Assembly: GCA_025200525.1 (NCBI GenBank)
Contig: CM045770.1
Location: forward strand, 119,885,429 to 119,949,428
From: Camellia lanceoleosa
Taxonomy: Eukaryota > Streptophyta > Magnoliopsida > Ericales > Theaceae
Length of the DNA stretch: 64,000 nt
Direction of reading: 5' to 3'
Part shown: positions 20,363-33,674 of the stretch, piece after piece
How the letters are laid out: each line of letters opens with the position of its first letter
Numbering within the stretch: position 1 is the first letter of the stretch
Made by a program: the position numbers and the translations under genes
Notes under the pieces: model-generated
Database searches by the model: none
Told to the model about the DNA's origin: nothing
What the model saw: the letters and a program-made list of their open reading frames with translations, nothing else

Positions 20363-20814
20363 TATTCTCCATGAGTATGCTTGAAATTTGTAATTATAAA
20401 GGGTTCATAAATGTACTGCCATTGAGTAGTTACAGAATAAGAATGAAGGGTAGTTTAAGAAACAAAAAATTTTGATATTTATACTAGGTCAAATGTTTAC
20501 ATTGTATAATACTAGAAGTCTTGCGAATATTTGTGTGCGAATCAATTAAAGTTGACAATTATCTATTAAAATAGTTAGATAGGATTATTAACAGTTCCAA
20601 ACAATTCTTAGCATTTGGCAATTGCTCTAGTGAATTCTAGCGTTATCCGCCTACAATCTATATAATAAAGTAAGAGGATTTTTAAAAATGTGTCAAAATG
20701 TAAATGTCTTAGAAATACATTTTGTTTCAAGGGTTAAAATTAATTCCTGAAGGGTCAAGATTTCTTTAATTTTTACTCACCACCTTCTTTTCCCCATTTT
20801 TTTCACTCATGCAA

Positions 20815-20848
<34 letters not shown>

Positions 20849-21689
20849 CATCTTCCTCCCTCTTTTCTTTTTATATTTTTAAATTTTATTTTTCTTGCTA
20901 TTTCTTTATTTTATTTTTTTATTTTTTTTCCTTTTTGCTCCCTTATTTTATAAGCTTTATCCGGCTACAATCTACACCAAGTCAAGAGTTAACTCTATAA
21001 TAGTACTAGAAGATGTAGTGTGTGCGAGTGAAACAACTAATTGACAATTAAAAATTGAAACAATTAGATAGAACTAGAAACTGCTTCAAACAGTTATCAA
21101 CGTAAATTGACAGATACATAAAGATAAGATATAGGTAGAATGGATAATTTGAAATTGCTAGTGAATAGTAATAGAATTCAAATCTCCTCATCTGTGTATA
21201 TATATATATTTTAACAATGGCAATTACCATTAAGGTAATATAAGTCAGACGACATTTATAAAGATATCAAATAAGCAAAAAGCTTATATCAAACAAAGTA
21301 AAAATCCTCAAAAGAAGTATCAAGGAAAAACTATGTATATATCAAGACGCAAAATTCGTATTGCGAAGCAAGCATTGATTATAAAAGTTTGACAATAAAA
21401 TCTGAGATAAATATATAGGCTACATCCACAAAAAGGGTAAGTTAAAAAATAAAAAAATGCCATCATCTATATATTGAACCGTGTTTGGTTTTTAAGTCTT
21501 AAGTTTATCCAAAACTATTTAGATGGGCCTTGTTTGATAAAAATCTTTTCAGCCCATAGAGCTAAAGGCTTGCCACTGAGTCCATCCTATAAAACTTACA
21601 AAATGTACAGGCCACAGAATGGGCCCCCAAACACCAAGTGCCCTTCTTGAAATGTTCAAATATATAGCTCGTAATGAACATGGTCGAAG
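20363..21689. other. Spacer with (CT)n, a possible Helitron 5' end and a weak direct repeat
   Basis: At about 20658 ATCTATATAATAAAGTAAGAGG looks like a Helitron 5' end after an A, but no matching 3' end was found. (CT)n lies at 20815-20846. Two related segments start ACTAGAAG (20512 and 21006) with ACAATTA...AATAGTTAGATAG words, indicating a decayed repeat. Sequence at 21480-21620 has no recognisable gene. Confidence 0.35.
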
Positions 21690-22015
21690 GCTTTGTTTGG
21701 TTTGTCTTTTGAGAGATAATTTAAAAAATAAAAATTTAAAAATTTATTTGGTTGAAATTTTTTGAAAAAAAATTCAAAATCACTTTTTATCTCTCATCTC
21801 TCCTTCTCTCACATCTTACACAACAATTAATTATTTTTTCTCTCACACCCATCTATTCAACTATGCAAAAAAAAAAAAAAAAAAAAAAAAATCATCCCAA
21901 ACTCCTAAACTCTAAAACTATTTTCAAAACTTACAACAAAACAAAATTTCAAATTTTATAAATTCTTTTCAAAAGATTATTTTTCAAAATTGTTTCACAA
22001 ATACAAACCAAACAT
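21690..22015. mobile_element. MITE with GGCTTTGTTTGGTTTG ends
   Basis: Left GGCTTTGTTTGGTTTGTC pairs with reversed right CATGTTTGGTTTGTATTTG. The interior is poly-A rich and includes a run of more than 20 A. No coding sequence. Confidence 0.55.
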
Positions 22016-22442
22016 GTTTTCCTTGCCAAGTTCAAGTTATTTATACTTTGTTTCAAGTTTCAAGAATGCTAATCTCAGTTACTTCCTTTTTGGCACTGCT
22101 ACTTGTGTTCAAGTTCTCCGCTTAATGTCAAAAAAAAAAAAAAAAAAAAAACTTTGCTTCTTTTCCTTCATTACACCTAACAAATACCCGACAACATATA
22201 AAATTTTCGCAATAAAATTTTTTCATCCCTGAAAATAAAACATTTATTATAAAAATATTTAAAAACTAATTTCAATTGTTATGTGATTTGTCACTTAAAG
22301 TCATAATCTCACATTTTCACAAAAATATTAATTTCCCTGGGTAAAAATTATTGATAGTGGCCATACGCTAGTGCTATCATAGCTATATGCCCATAATCTA
22401 TTATCACTATTTATTTAAAATGAGTCACTCTTTATTTCGCTG

Positions 22443-22595
22443 TATTTGGTTGGAGGATTTGAGAAGAAATTTGGAAAAAGAAAGGAAAAAGTTAGGTGAA
22501 ATGTGAATAAAATATACCTATATTTCACTTAGTTTCACACACTTTTTTCCTTTCTTTTTTTAAATCCCTCTCCAAATCTCCCAACCAAACATAAC
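22443..22595. mobile_element. Short MITE, about 150 bp
   Basis: GTATTTGGTTGGAGGATTTG pairs with ATGTTTGGTTGGGAGATTTG (reversed right end). The whole unit folds back on itself. Confidence 0.6.
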
Positions 22596-22787
22596 ATTAA
22601 TGTGATGCACTCTACTATCTTTGATATAATAAAAATTCCACATATATATCACTAATATCTAAAGATCATCAATTGTGTTAAAATCATATGGCAAATAAAA
22701 TAAAATAAAACAAAAATTAGAAAAGAAGATAAATTTAAATAATAAAAGTAAATGGTAAATATAACATTTTTTTATATGGTGGGAAAG

Positions 22788-22826
<39 letters not shown>

Positions 22827-24835
22827 TTGTCATACGGTATATATCAGTACAGTTCATATTATTAGATGTTAGTAGGGGAAGAGGCAATGCAAAGAGTATA
22901 AAACTCCTCTGCATAAAATTTAAATCTTCAATAATTTCATACCACAAAGTAGTACAATTATTGAGTGAAAGGCCCGATGAGATGTTGTATTGGGATTCAC
23001 TAGTTTGTTCCTTTCTTTATTGTTATTATTATTTTGGTCTAAAGATCAGAGTAGCTAATGGGCTAACATGGTCCTTGCTCATATCTTTGTTGTCTAGTTA
23101 CTAAATTGGGCTGCCCCAATCTTGTTCCATCGGGTGATTCTATTTATATCCAAATAATAATAAAAATTTTAAAATTTTAATTAATATTATACTATCATAT
23201 AAATTTACTAATAAGGATAATTCACATTAAATGTTAAAATAATTTTTTTTTCATGGTAAACCTAATCATTTATACATATTTTTTTATATTAAATTTCTTC
23301 CTCTTCTTCTTCAAAATTCAATTATTTTCACTTTGTCTTCTTCCTTTTATCAAAACTCTAATCCATTCTAGTAAAATTTACCACTATCATCAAACAAAAA
23401 CCTTAGATCTTGCATGAAAGTCTAAGAGGAGGAGGTAGTGAAGTTTTGGAGTAAAACACCTTGTCAATCATTCTTTGAACTTTGTGATGAGATTTTTAGA
23501 AAAGAGTAAATCGTGTCAATCTCTTAATATAAAACCTACTTCACAAAACATCATTCTAGAACCCATGAAACTATTTGAATCATCATTAGAAAAGAAAAAA
23601 AAAAAACCTAGAAAAACCCTAGAGAGAAAAAAGTTCCCAACTATAGAGAGAGAGTGCACAATTTTTGATGAAAAAGAAATCTTACTCAACAAAGTTCATG
23701 AGACCTAACCAAGATCCATATATGATATATATATATATATATATAAAGGGAGAGAGAGGAGATGGGGGAGAGAGATACCCGTCATTGGGGAGAGAGAAGA
23801 AAGAGGAAGTCTTTTTTTTCGAATTGATTTGTTCATTATTTGGGTCTATCACAAATTATAATTTTATATTGAAGTGTAATTTAGGAAAAAAAATAGTGTA
23901 TTAAGAATAAATTAGAAAATTAAATAATTAAATAAAGAATAATAAGAAATTGGAGTACTAAATAATTTTTTGGGTGCAAATAGAATCACCTTGGTCCAAC
24001 CAATGAGACAAACAAATGGGTTAGGGCTCAGTTTCAATACATTGGTGGGCCGTTTTGGGCCTGACCATGCCATTTTCCTAATGATGTGAGTCAGGTTGAG
24101 CGGGCCTAGTCCATATGACACAATCCGTAGTCCAATAACAACCAACCAAGCCCACCACATTTATATTTGTTAATTTACTCAATAATGAGGTGAGTATGGT
24201 TTGATTTGATTCGATTTTGAAGAAAATTAAAATTAAATGATTACTTACGGTTTATGAAATTTGGAACTAAATCAAATTATGGAAGCCTCATAATCAAAAC
24301 CAAATTGAACTAGAAAACACAATTCAATTTGATTTGAAATCACGATTTTTATAAACATTATCATTATTTATAATACTATCATAACCTTCTCAAATATCAA
24401 GCTATATGTCATAGTTTTAAGAACTAGGATCGGACCATGTATTAAGAAAAATAAACCAAACCCTATGGTTGGTTTAGATCGGATCATGTATTAAGAAAAA
24501 TAAACCAAACCCTATGGTTGGTTTAGATCGGATCGGCTTATAATTTTTTCAATTTTTTTACTTAGCCTTAGTTACAAGTCAGTTTTATTGATAAGACTTA
24601 TTTGTTTTAATTTTTGATAATAAATTTATCACTATAAAAATATTTATAAAAAATACAATTCAATTACTTATACTTTTCACATCATATTTTAATACAAAGT
24701 AACACAAATAAATTAAAAATAAATCAAAACTCAAAAACAAATAGTCATGGTCAAATCATTTATCACTTTAATAAAATTTTCAATATTATTATTAGTACCA
24801 AATATGTATTCGCCCTAGGATACATAAGTACATAA
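22596..24835. other. AT-rich spacer, no supported gene
   Basis: Contains (ATT)n at 22789-22827, (TA)n at 23726-23745 and AG-rich sequence at 23750-23810. The 77-aa and 79-aa frames at 23475-23904 are Lys/Glu-rich without a recognisable domain. The 24230-24560 segment has CCAAACC/GGATCGG words like those at 30590-31190. Confidence 0.35.
24436..24533. repeat. 49-bp perfect tandem duplication
   Basis: CATGTATTAAGAAAAATAAA begins at 24436 and again at 24485. The two units appear identical by eye, so the duplication is recent. Confidence 0.8.
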
Positions 24836-24847
24836 GTCTGGTCCTAG

Positions 24848-24850
<3 letters not shown>

Positions 24851-24887
<37 letters not shown>

Positions 24888-25159
24888 AACATGAAAAAAA
24901 GGGGATCGACGGTGGAGGTCACGCCCCCCGTGGGCCCTAACCCCGGGGTAACCGGTTGCCAGCTAGGAATTAACCCCCACCATGTGGGGGACCCACCACC
25001 AGGGCACCAATGGAGGGCAGACACGCACATGAGCCCAGGAACGAGGGGAGTAAAGGGCGAGCTCTCAGCTGAGATAACAAACAGCCCCCTCCCAGGAATC
25101 GAACCTGGGTCGCGGCTATGAAACATGCTGCATCCTCCACCAGGCCACCAACCCTGGTG
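24851..25159 (-). mobile_element. tRNA-derived SINE
   Basis: On the minus strand the element starts next to the right-hand duplication and carries RNA polymerase III promoter boxes: an A-box-like TGGCCTGGTGG (25137-25147) and a perfect B box GGTTCGATTCC (25095-25105). It ends in a poly-A tail, seen as about 36 T on the plus strand (24851-24886). It is flanked by a perfect 17-bp duplication GTCTGGTCCTAGAACTT (24836-24852 and 25160-25176), proving target-primed insertion. GC content is much higher than its surroundings. The 129-aa minus frame across it is a shadow. It would be mobilised by LINE proteins; source tRNA and SINE family are not identified. Confidence 0.92.
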
Positions 25160-25344
25160 GTCTGGTCCTAGAACTTGCTCGCAATTATCCCTAAAGAATG
25201 ACAAATGCTAAAGACTGCACATAGGTCATTGTTTAATATTGAGATTGAGGGAAAAAATATGGGGAATTGATCCATAAATCTTAAAAAGTGGGATTGTAAT
25301 TTAATCAGTTTTATATTTAATTTTGTACACCCAAAGCTTATTAT

Positions 25345-25825
25345 AGGTTTTTTATGATATGGGTGTATGTGACATTTAAGAAAAACTTACTATAGTATGT
25401 AACGTTTGAAAAAAACACATTTATGACGTGGATATATGTAACGTTTGGGAAAAGTTTACTATAGCTTTTTTATGATATGGGTGTAAGTAACGTTTGGGAA
25501 AAGCAAATTTATGATGTGGGTGTATATAACGTTTGGGAAAAATGCATTTATGACGTGGGTGTATGTAATGTTTGGGAAAAGCTTACTATAGCTTTTTTAT
25601 GATGTGGGTGTGTAACATTTGAGAAAAACACATTTATGACGTAGGTGTATGTAACGTTTGGGAAAAGCTTACTATAGCTTTTTTATTATGTGGGTGTATG
25701 TAACGTTTGGAAAAAGCACATTTATGATGTGGGTGTATGTAACGTTTGGAAAAAGCTTACTATAGCTTTTTTATGATGTGGGTGTATGTAACGTTTGGAA
25801 AAAGCTTACTATAGTTTTTTTTTGG
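25345..25825. repeat. Tandem array with two alternating unit types
   Basis: About 12 units begin GGGTGTATGTAACGTTTGGG or close variants. One type continues AAAAGCTTACTATAGC and is about 48 bp; the other continues AAAGCACATTTATGA and is about 38 bp. Their order is irregular, so the array is a mixture and not a simple dimer. A related GTAAGCTTTTT word occurs near 33393. Confidence 0.7.
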
Positions 25826-27376
25826 TTTAGTAGTGTATGTAGAGGTGTCCACATTTTATGACCCACACGTTTCAACTACAAAAAAAAGGGTATATTAGTC
25901 AGAAAAATCATTCCATAATTACATAATGGGATCCTACGAATCACATTACCAAAAAAATAAGACTTGGACGTCTATTAATTTTAAAATGGGACTTGGTAGA
26001 CTACAACTCTCCAAAATGGGAGTTTCCAATAATTTTCCCTATATTGAAAATAAGTTTAAAAAAGGGTCAAAAGCGTATTATATTAATAAAAAAATATATT
26101 GAATTCAGTGATATGTGTCATTTTATTTAATCGTGTTTATTTATTTTTTTAAAAAAATGATGGATTGTTTTCAAAAATTAACTTTGCCTTTTTTTTTTTT
26201 TTTTTTTTTTTGAGACAAATGAGATGGAATGAAAATGATTGGATGAGTGTAATTTTTTTCATGGTTGATAAATACTTGAGAATCTTATAAAATAAGCTAT
26301 TCGGATTATTGAAACGGGACTCATGATATTTCTTACTAGCCTCTCAAGTTCTATTAAATTTAAATTTGAGAAAAATCCAACACAAAAAATAATAAAAAAA
26401 AAGGACAAAAAATGGAAGTACCACGATACATTCCACCAATTTCAAAATATTTTATCTAAATACCACTTTTTACTTAAATCTTAATATTAATGAGCGATTC
26501 TAAGACATTTGTTAATATATATATATATATTTATTTGTGATATGTCATCCTAAAAAATGATGTTCAAAATCTTGAACTTGGAATTTAGGGAACCAAAAAA
26601 GGATTATCAAACTACTCAAGTTGGTAAACATGTATAATAAAATTCTTGAGGAGGGTAGGTTGTGCAATAGATGAACTATGTTTCATGATGTTTTAAATCC
26701 CGTTAAAATATTGAGCTCAACAAAAGCTTAGTTAATTAAGTAAAATATTATAAGATTATAAAAAACTAAAATGTTTGATTTTGAGATTTTTAAATAATTT
26801 TTTAAGTTTTCAACTCTTTTTTTTTTTGTAAACTTGTTTAATATTTTAATATTTTTCATATCTTTTAGATCCAATCTGATTAGACTTAAAAAATAAAATA
26901 TTTGTGAAGAAATAAAAAAAATTAATAAATACAAAAAATATACTTCAAATTATTATTATTATTATTTTTTGTATACAGTAAAATTTTAAAAGATTCTTCA
27001 AAAAAATTTAAAAGTTAAAAAAATAACTAAAATTTAAAAAAATTAAAAAACTATTTTTGAAAAACTTCAAACCAAACAAAGTGTAGCTACTCAAATTCAA
27101 TCAATTTAAAACTCACTAAAATAAAGTACATAGAATAAAGGCAAAAATAACCCTACAAAAGTAAATAGCATGAAACTATTTGCTGTCGTCAACACACACA
27201 CACGATAAATAAATAAATAAATTTGCAATACAAACGAATAATTTTTTACAAAGTTGCTTACTAACTTATACAGTACCTATTATATTATTGTAGTGAGTTT
27301 GATTATTGTATACTACATCAATGAGTAAAAGAAATTTATAAAAATTATATAGAGCATCCCCACCCCCCCCCCCCCC

Positions 27377-27407
<31 letters not shown>

Positions 27408-27489
27408 ACCCAAATATTGAAATATTAGGTTTGGGTTACACATGAAATGCTGCCTACAATTGAGCTAAAAATTTTTTATATAGTAAAAT
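25826..27489. other. AT-rich spacer with poly-C/poly-A block
   Basis: No gene. A run of 17 C (27363-27379) is followed within three bases by about 27 A (27382-27408). Homopolymer and TAT-rich tracts dominate the rest. Confidence 0.4.
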
Positions 27490-27492
27490 TGA

Positions 27493-27721
27493 GGTCTCGT
27501 TTGGGAACATGCTATTTCAGTAACCTTTTAATTTTTTGGCTAAAATATGAGACAAAAAAATTAGTATGTTTTGAATGACTTTTTAATTTTTTACGAAAAA
27601 ATATATATAAAAAGTAAAAGAAAAATGAAAATTTTAATTTTTTGATATAAATTATATACTTTTTAATTTTTTTAATAATTTTTTAACTTTTAAACTAAAA
27701 TACTCACATACCAAATGGGCC
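27493..27721. mobile_element. Tourist-like MITE, family B, 229 bp
   Basis: Begins GGTCTCGTTTGGGAACATGC and ends ACCAAATGGGCC, with the direct 3-bp duplication TGA (27490-27492, 27722-27724). Same length and layout as the copies at 35272-35501 and 42329-42557. Confidence 0.75.
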
Positions 27722-27724
27722 TGA

Positions 27725-30700
27725 ACTAGGTCTTGAACAAGGGAGTTGGAAAAATGAAATAAAACGAGTGAACAACAATAGATGCATATTTTCGGAGGTG
27801 TGGGAGAGAGAATATTTAATCTCAATCAAGACCCAACAAAGCATAATCTTTTTAACGAGGAATAGTCAAAGAATCAACCCACCGATATTTGACACATGGC
27901 ACAAACAGCCATTCCCACAAGTGGCACAAGACAAGGGACCCTATAATAAGATAATTTCAATCATCAAATCTCCAAAATGATGGTCCCTTTCCTCATCACT
28001 TACCCTTACCCTTACCCTCTGGTCAGAGCATCAAGAAAGTGAAACCTAGCTTTGGTGGGTCACCTAACAATATGATGACACATAAAAGTGGGAGTACCAC
28101 ATTTGCATTACAAACACAAACACTGCCACTTTCTCAAGGCACTACATGAAAGCAGAACAATGTTCAACACTTCTTATTCTTCAAGTTAGAGAGAAAATAT
28201 TGCATATTTTTATTTAAAGAAAATCAAATTACGTAATTATACGTGCTGAAATAGAGAGAAAAACATATTTTTCAAAAAAAATTATATTATCACTTGATTA
28301 ATGACGTCACAACGTAATATTATCATGGTCACATCATAGTGCAAGATTTTGGAATATTATTAAAATTACAACAGGCTTGCTTATCGTGATTTGTGTCCTA
28401 AATGCCATTACATTCTCATTAGTAAAGGGTATTAAAAAATAACAATCTTTGACTAAAATGTTTAGCATTTGTCTTCTTAGTGAAGAAATTCCTTTGCAGT
28501 GGCTTGGAAACATCTGTACACCATGTTCATGCATGTTCATGTGCACATTTTCAATTCACACACCAACTATTCTCTCTCACTCTCTTTCCCTCTCTAGAAG
28601 AATATAATATATAGATATATATGTATATATCAAACTTTTATTCTACACCTTTTATTTATTAGCTTTATTCCGATAAAAAGATGGGTGGAGAGGACAAGGG
28701 CATCAAAGAATAAGAATATTTTTTGTCTTGCACAAAGCTCCATCATCGGAGAAAGGGGGCATCAATTTAGTCACTGTTTAACTTTCTCTATATTTAAACA
28801 AAAAGAGTCTTACTAAAAGTAAAATATTGTTTAAGTTTTTGTGATTTAGAAGTCGTTTCTTTCAAGAAATTTGTCATTACACACCAAACAATTCTTTAAT
28901 GTGTTAGTTTCTAGGTAAACGAATTTGTTTTGTTATAGGGTCCTTGAAAAGAAAAATATTATAAATCATATAATACCAAGCACTAGCTTTTCCATTTTCT
29001 TCACTTGCTTCAAAAAGCAGCTAAGATGCTAACTTGTGATGATTTCTTTTTTGGTTTATAGTCTAATCAGTCCTTTATCCAAACATGATCAGTTTGATGG
29101 AGGCTTAAAAGCTAACTTTTAGTTTAAAAAATCAATTTTGTTAAGAAAGCAAACTTTACCCAAAAAAAATATTTTTAACCACTCTCAAATATTCATTAAA
29201 AAAAAAAAAAAACTTAAGAATATGCCAAACAAACTAATTATTTAGAATTAGTTTTTTTTTAAAAAAAATTATTTTTAGCCAATAAATTAGTTTTTTAAAT
29301 AACTCAAAAAATAATGAAAAAGATATAAAAAGAAAATAAAGTGAAAGAATATTTTTTTCCCCCTTTCTTGTTGGAGTTAGGAAAAATTGAAAAGAGAATA
29401 AATAAATTTGTCAAGAAAAATTCAATTTTTGATTTAGTGATGCATAAAAAAATGAAGTTCCATAAAGTTGAATAATTCAAATTGCCCATCGGTGCTTGAA
29501 TAATTTAATCAAGGTTAAAGCAAAATACATTTGTTTGATTAAAATCTTTGCAACATAAAAGAAGACAAAATTAAAAGGGGAAATTGGAGGAGGAATCTTT
29601 TTAAAGAAAAAACATTGGCCATTTTAATTTAATAAAAGTTGGAGAAAAGCCAAATCGCATCCTCAATAATTTGGAACATCAGTCATTGAGGAGATAAAAA
29701 TAAATTTTGGACACCACATCTTGAAGCTGAGAATATTTTTTGTTCTTTTTCTCTAGCGTGTTGATTTTGAAGAAATCTTTCTTCCTGAAAGTGCAATGGG
29801 AATAGGATCCACAAAGGACTAAAGGTCATGCCCAAAACTACTAATTTTTGGGGTGAGAGTATCATGGGCGAAATATATCTAGACGTGGTATATGGGCGGG
29901 TTTAAGTTGATTAAAATGGGTTATGTGTTAAAATCACTAAATTTAAAGTCGCCCATTTGATAAACATGTGTTAAATTGGGTATAGTTTAGATAACCCAAC
30001 TTCACCAATTTTAAATGATTTTTTCCCCCTCAAAATAATAGTGGAGGTGGTGGTGGTAGTAGTGGTATTATAGGATGTTGGATGAGGTGGTGGTGGTTCC
30101 TCACTTTGTTTCTTGTTTTGAATTTAAACCTAACAAATTTTCATGTCTAGCCCATTTAAATTCAATTTTAAATAGATTTGTAAGAATGCAACCTATTTAT
30201 ATATTTTTTTTATGGGTTTAAATTGGTTTAAAATTGATGAAATTGAATGAGTTTACCATTTTAGATTGAATTTGTCAGTTCTAAATATATCTACCAATTA
30301 AAAGGTCCCAATTCATTCTTGAATTTTTTATCCAAAATATGAATTAAAGGCTATAATACTTGATGAAAAAGTATTCAAAGAGAGCAATATTTTTTCTTCT
30401 TTCTTTTTTTTTTTTTTCTTTTTAAAGTTGACTTCAAATATAGTGTTTGGAGGGCTTTGGCAACCCTTGATAATTTCTTTTATTATTATTATATCCTAGT
30501 TAATTGTCTTTGGATCCCATTATATACAAAACAACTCTTAGGCCCCATGCCATCTAGCCCTGTTCGTACTCCATATGAGGGATGGCTAAAGGTGAACATC
30601 GTCTGAATTGGGGTAAAATCAATATCAATCTGTTATTTATGATTTTTAGTAAATTAAAATTAATTCAATCTGTCTAAATCATGAAATCAATCCGAATCAA

Positions 30701-33674
30701 TCTATTTAAACACGGATTTGATCGGTTTAGAATTACGGATTCACATAATTAAATAATAAAAAAAATATAGAATATTTTAATTACATAAAAATATAAATAT
30801 AGCATCATATTAGTTCTACGATAGTAACACGTCTTTTCACGATAGCAATATACTGTTCTAGAATTTAAATAACCATAATAAAACTGGTTCCGTCATAAGT
30901 ATTTAGACCATTACAAATTAAAACTAAAAACTAACAAACAAAAGTATTAAAAGAAGATACTATGCGAGAGAGTGTATAATATAAATATTAGCTATTTGTA
31001 CACGGTTCAGATCGGTTCCAATCTAGAACCATGGGGTTTAATCTGAAATCGATCTGTGGATTACAGATTTTTAAAATTTTAATTCAGAACCGAATCACGG
31101 ATTTAAAAAATTAATCCAAACCTACCACATTGAATTGGATTAAATCGAATTGGACCGAATCGAATTACTAATTTTATGAATTCCTCACTCAACCCAAAGG
31201 GTGTCATGATCAGGACATAGAATATACGACACATCTCCTGAGGTTACCAGTCTTTGATAGCAAAGAAAAGTTTATTGGTTGAATTAGTAAAGTTCAAACT
31301 TGTTTAATGTACTTCAAAGCCATCACCAACTCCATAGAGTGTTAGATTGTTGATATGCAAATAGAAAACGTCAAAGTTTAAATTTATGTTATGTTACAGT
31401 GTTGAAATACTATAATTTGACAATCATTTTCTAATTGTGCAAATACTACCTCATTTTTCATCATAAAATGTCAAAATAAAAATATTATAAGAGAATTAGG
31501 GATAAGATTCAACAATAATATAATTTGGATAGAATTTGTGCATACCGTTGAAGAAGAATTTTCTAGAGTTATATATATAACATGTCATTGGAAATGCACT
31601 TATGACACTCATGAGGAGAGTTGTACAAACATGGTTGGCCATGCGTTTAACAATTTTGACTACGTTCCATTTGTTTTTATGGATAATGTTTTATTTTCTA
31701 GTGTTTGCTAGATAAAAACAAAAGTTAATGAAGAGCGTTTTCTAATATGAAAAATAAAATGATTTGGGGAAAAAAAAGTTCTTAATTTTTTAAATGTGAA
31801 AAATATTTTTTGAATATACTAGAATCTTATTGACTCTACTATCAATGTCATTTTCACCATCCACCACCCCTTACCAACACCGTCGCCACTACCATTCTCT
31901 ATTTTCACCACTACCTCCTTGCGACCACTGTCATCATTCTGCTGACTAGCACTCCTTACAACCATTATCGAGACAACTGTCACCATCACCACCTTACCAC
32001 CATCATCATCTCCATAGAACTACCATTTCCTTCATCGATGTGAGTATTATTTTTAAGATTTCAACTGAACACATAAATAAGTATATATATATATATTTAT
32101 TATAGAATATGTTTTTTCAAAAAAAGAAAAGAAAAGAAGAATATATATATATATATTTATCGTCAAAACAAGTTGAATATTTTTTTATTCTAAACTTAAA
32201 CTTTAATGCAATCATTTGGTGGCCATAAAAAGAAAAGAAAAACGTTGTATGTGAGTCCTCTTCTTTTTATTTTTATCGGCCCCAAAAAAGTAATATTTTA
32301 TCAATTCAATAAAATATGAAAAAATTACTCATAAATTTTATTTGGAGAAGTTGTTTTATTTAGTCCTAAAAATTTTCTTTCAAACCAATTAGTCATTTTT
32401 ATTTTAGGTATGTTGTATTTCCTTGATTTAGGGGTATGAGAGTGTACTTGTTTGTCTTTGTGTGTAATTTTGTTTGGATTTTTGTCCTAATGTTGGGTGT
32501 GTGTAGGTAAGGTAGGTTTTTATGTTTCTATTTTTTCGTGGGGATTTAGTAGAATAATTTGTGGGTGGAAGATGTTACCTTATTTGTGGTGTTATTGGTG
32601 TGGTGTTCATTCCTTTTTGTGGTATTCGTTCCTATTATAACATTGACATTAGTTAACATTCAAATGACTCAAACCACTAACACCATTATATCCCCAATAA
32701 CCATAACATTGTCAAAAAACAAGGGCCATTTCACGTGTACAAAATATATATTAATACAAACATCACAATGACAAAATGCGGCCAACAAAAACCACAACAT
32801 TACACGACATAATCATTGTTCGGTATTACAAAGTTACACTAACTTGCCAAATGATATCTAAACCTACAGAGCCCACAACAGAACAATGACCACACTAACA
32901 AAATCCCAATGTACTCCAAACCTACATTACCATTCACATACAACAACAAAATGATGCGAACCTATAACATTACCAACCCAACATTACATATAAAAATAGA
33001 TAACGAAGTCAACAACACAATTAGAATATTTATCAAAGAAGTAAAATAACAATATTGAAACATATATTTGATACCATTGCCCACTAACACAATCACTGTC
33101 GCCGACGCAATGAGGAGTGTATACAAGCCAGTTATACGTCGGTAACGTCAACCCAACGACGAAATAATATAGTTCTCAATCCTAATCATTGTATTGAAAA
33201 AATTGGAGATTTGTATTTCTAGGGTTTGAGGGGAACCAAAAGTCAAATTAGCAATACAAAGATAGGGTTTAATGTTGCCAAAATAAAATAAACAACAAAC
33301 AAAGTAATCTACACCCTATTAATATTGGGAATCCACAATGTTTCCATCTCTTCTATTTTGATCGGGATAGAGGGAAAACAGAAAAAACTATAGTAAGCTT
33401 TTTGGCCACAAATGTAATTTTCACATCACAGAATCCCTAATTTACCCACAACATTTGGGATAACACGCGCTAACATCATGTACAAAAAGGTCATTACCAC
33501 TCAAATGGGACTTATCAATGCATAAAATAAAGGTAAAACTAAATGGTTCAAAAGTTTTTGATTTGGGATTTATTGGTTCATTACCCATAAAACATTACAA
33601 AAGTAGAAAATGGGACAGTTTGAAGCCAATAGCCACTAAAAAGAAAAAGAAAAAAAAGGTTTAAGAAATTAGTC
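27725..33674. other. Long AT-rich stretch without supported genes
   Basis: Open frames are short and unrecognised. (CCCTTA)n is at about 28000-28018. A GGTGGTGGT tract lies inside a probable element at 29875-30305, with ends near ATATCTAGACG and, reversed, TAGATATATTTAGAA. 30590-31190 is rich in CGGTTC/GATCGG words typical of a dispersed plant repeat. 31855-32030 is an ACC-rich low-complexity tract. The remainder shows nothing recognisable. Confidence 0.3.

Noticed and set aside
20640..20990. A complete Helitron starting at TCTATATAATAAAG
   Set aside because: Only a 5'-like end is visible. No hairpin with CTAG-T was found downstream, so it is mentioned only as a possibility.
23475..23904. 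Two overlapping frames (77 and 79 aa) as a small gene
   Set aside because: Lys/Glu-rich low complexity, no domain, and a (TA)n microsatellite inside the second frame.
25095..25147. A tRNA gene
   Set aside because: A and B boxes are present but there is no full cloverleaf, and the unit has a SINE body, tail and duplication.
24815..25204. 129-aa minus frame and 78-aa plus frame across a GC-rich block
   Set aside because: The block is a SINE with Pol III boxes, poly-A and a target duplication; the frame runs through the poly-A as Lys.
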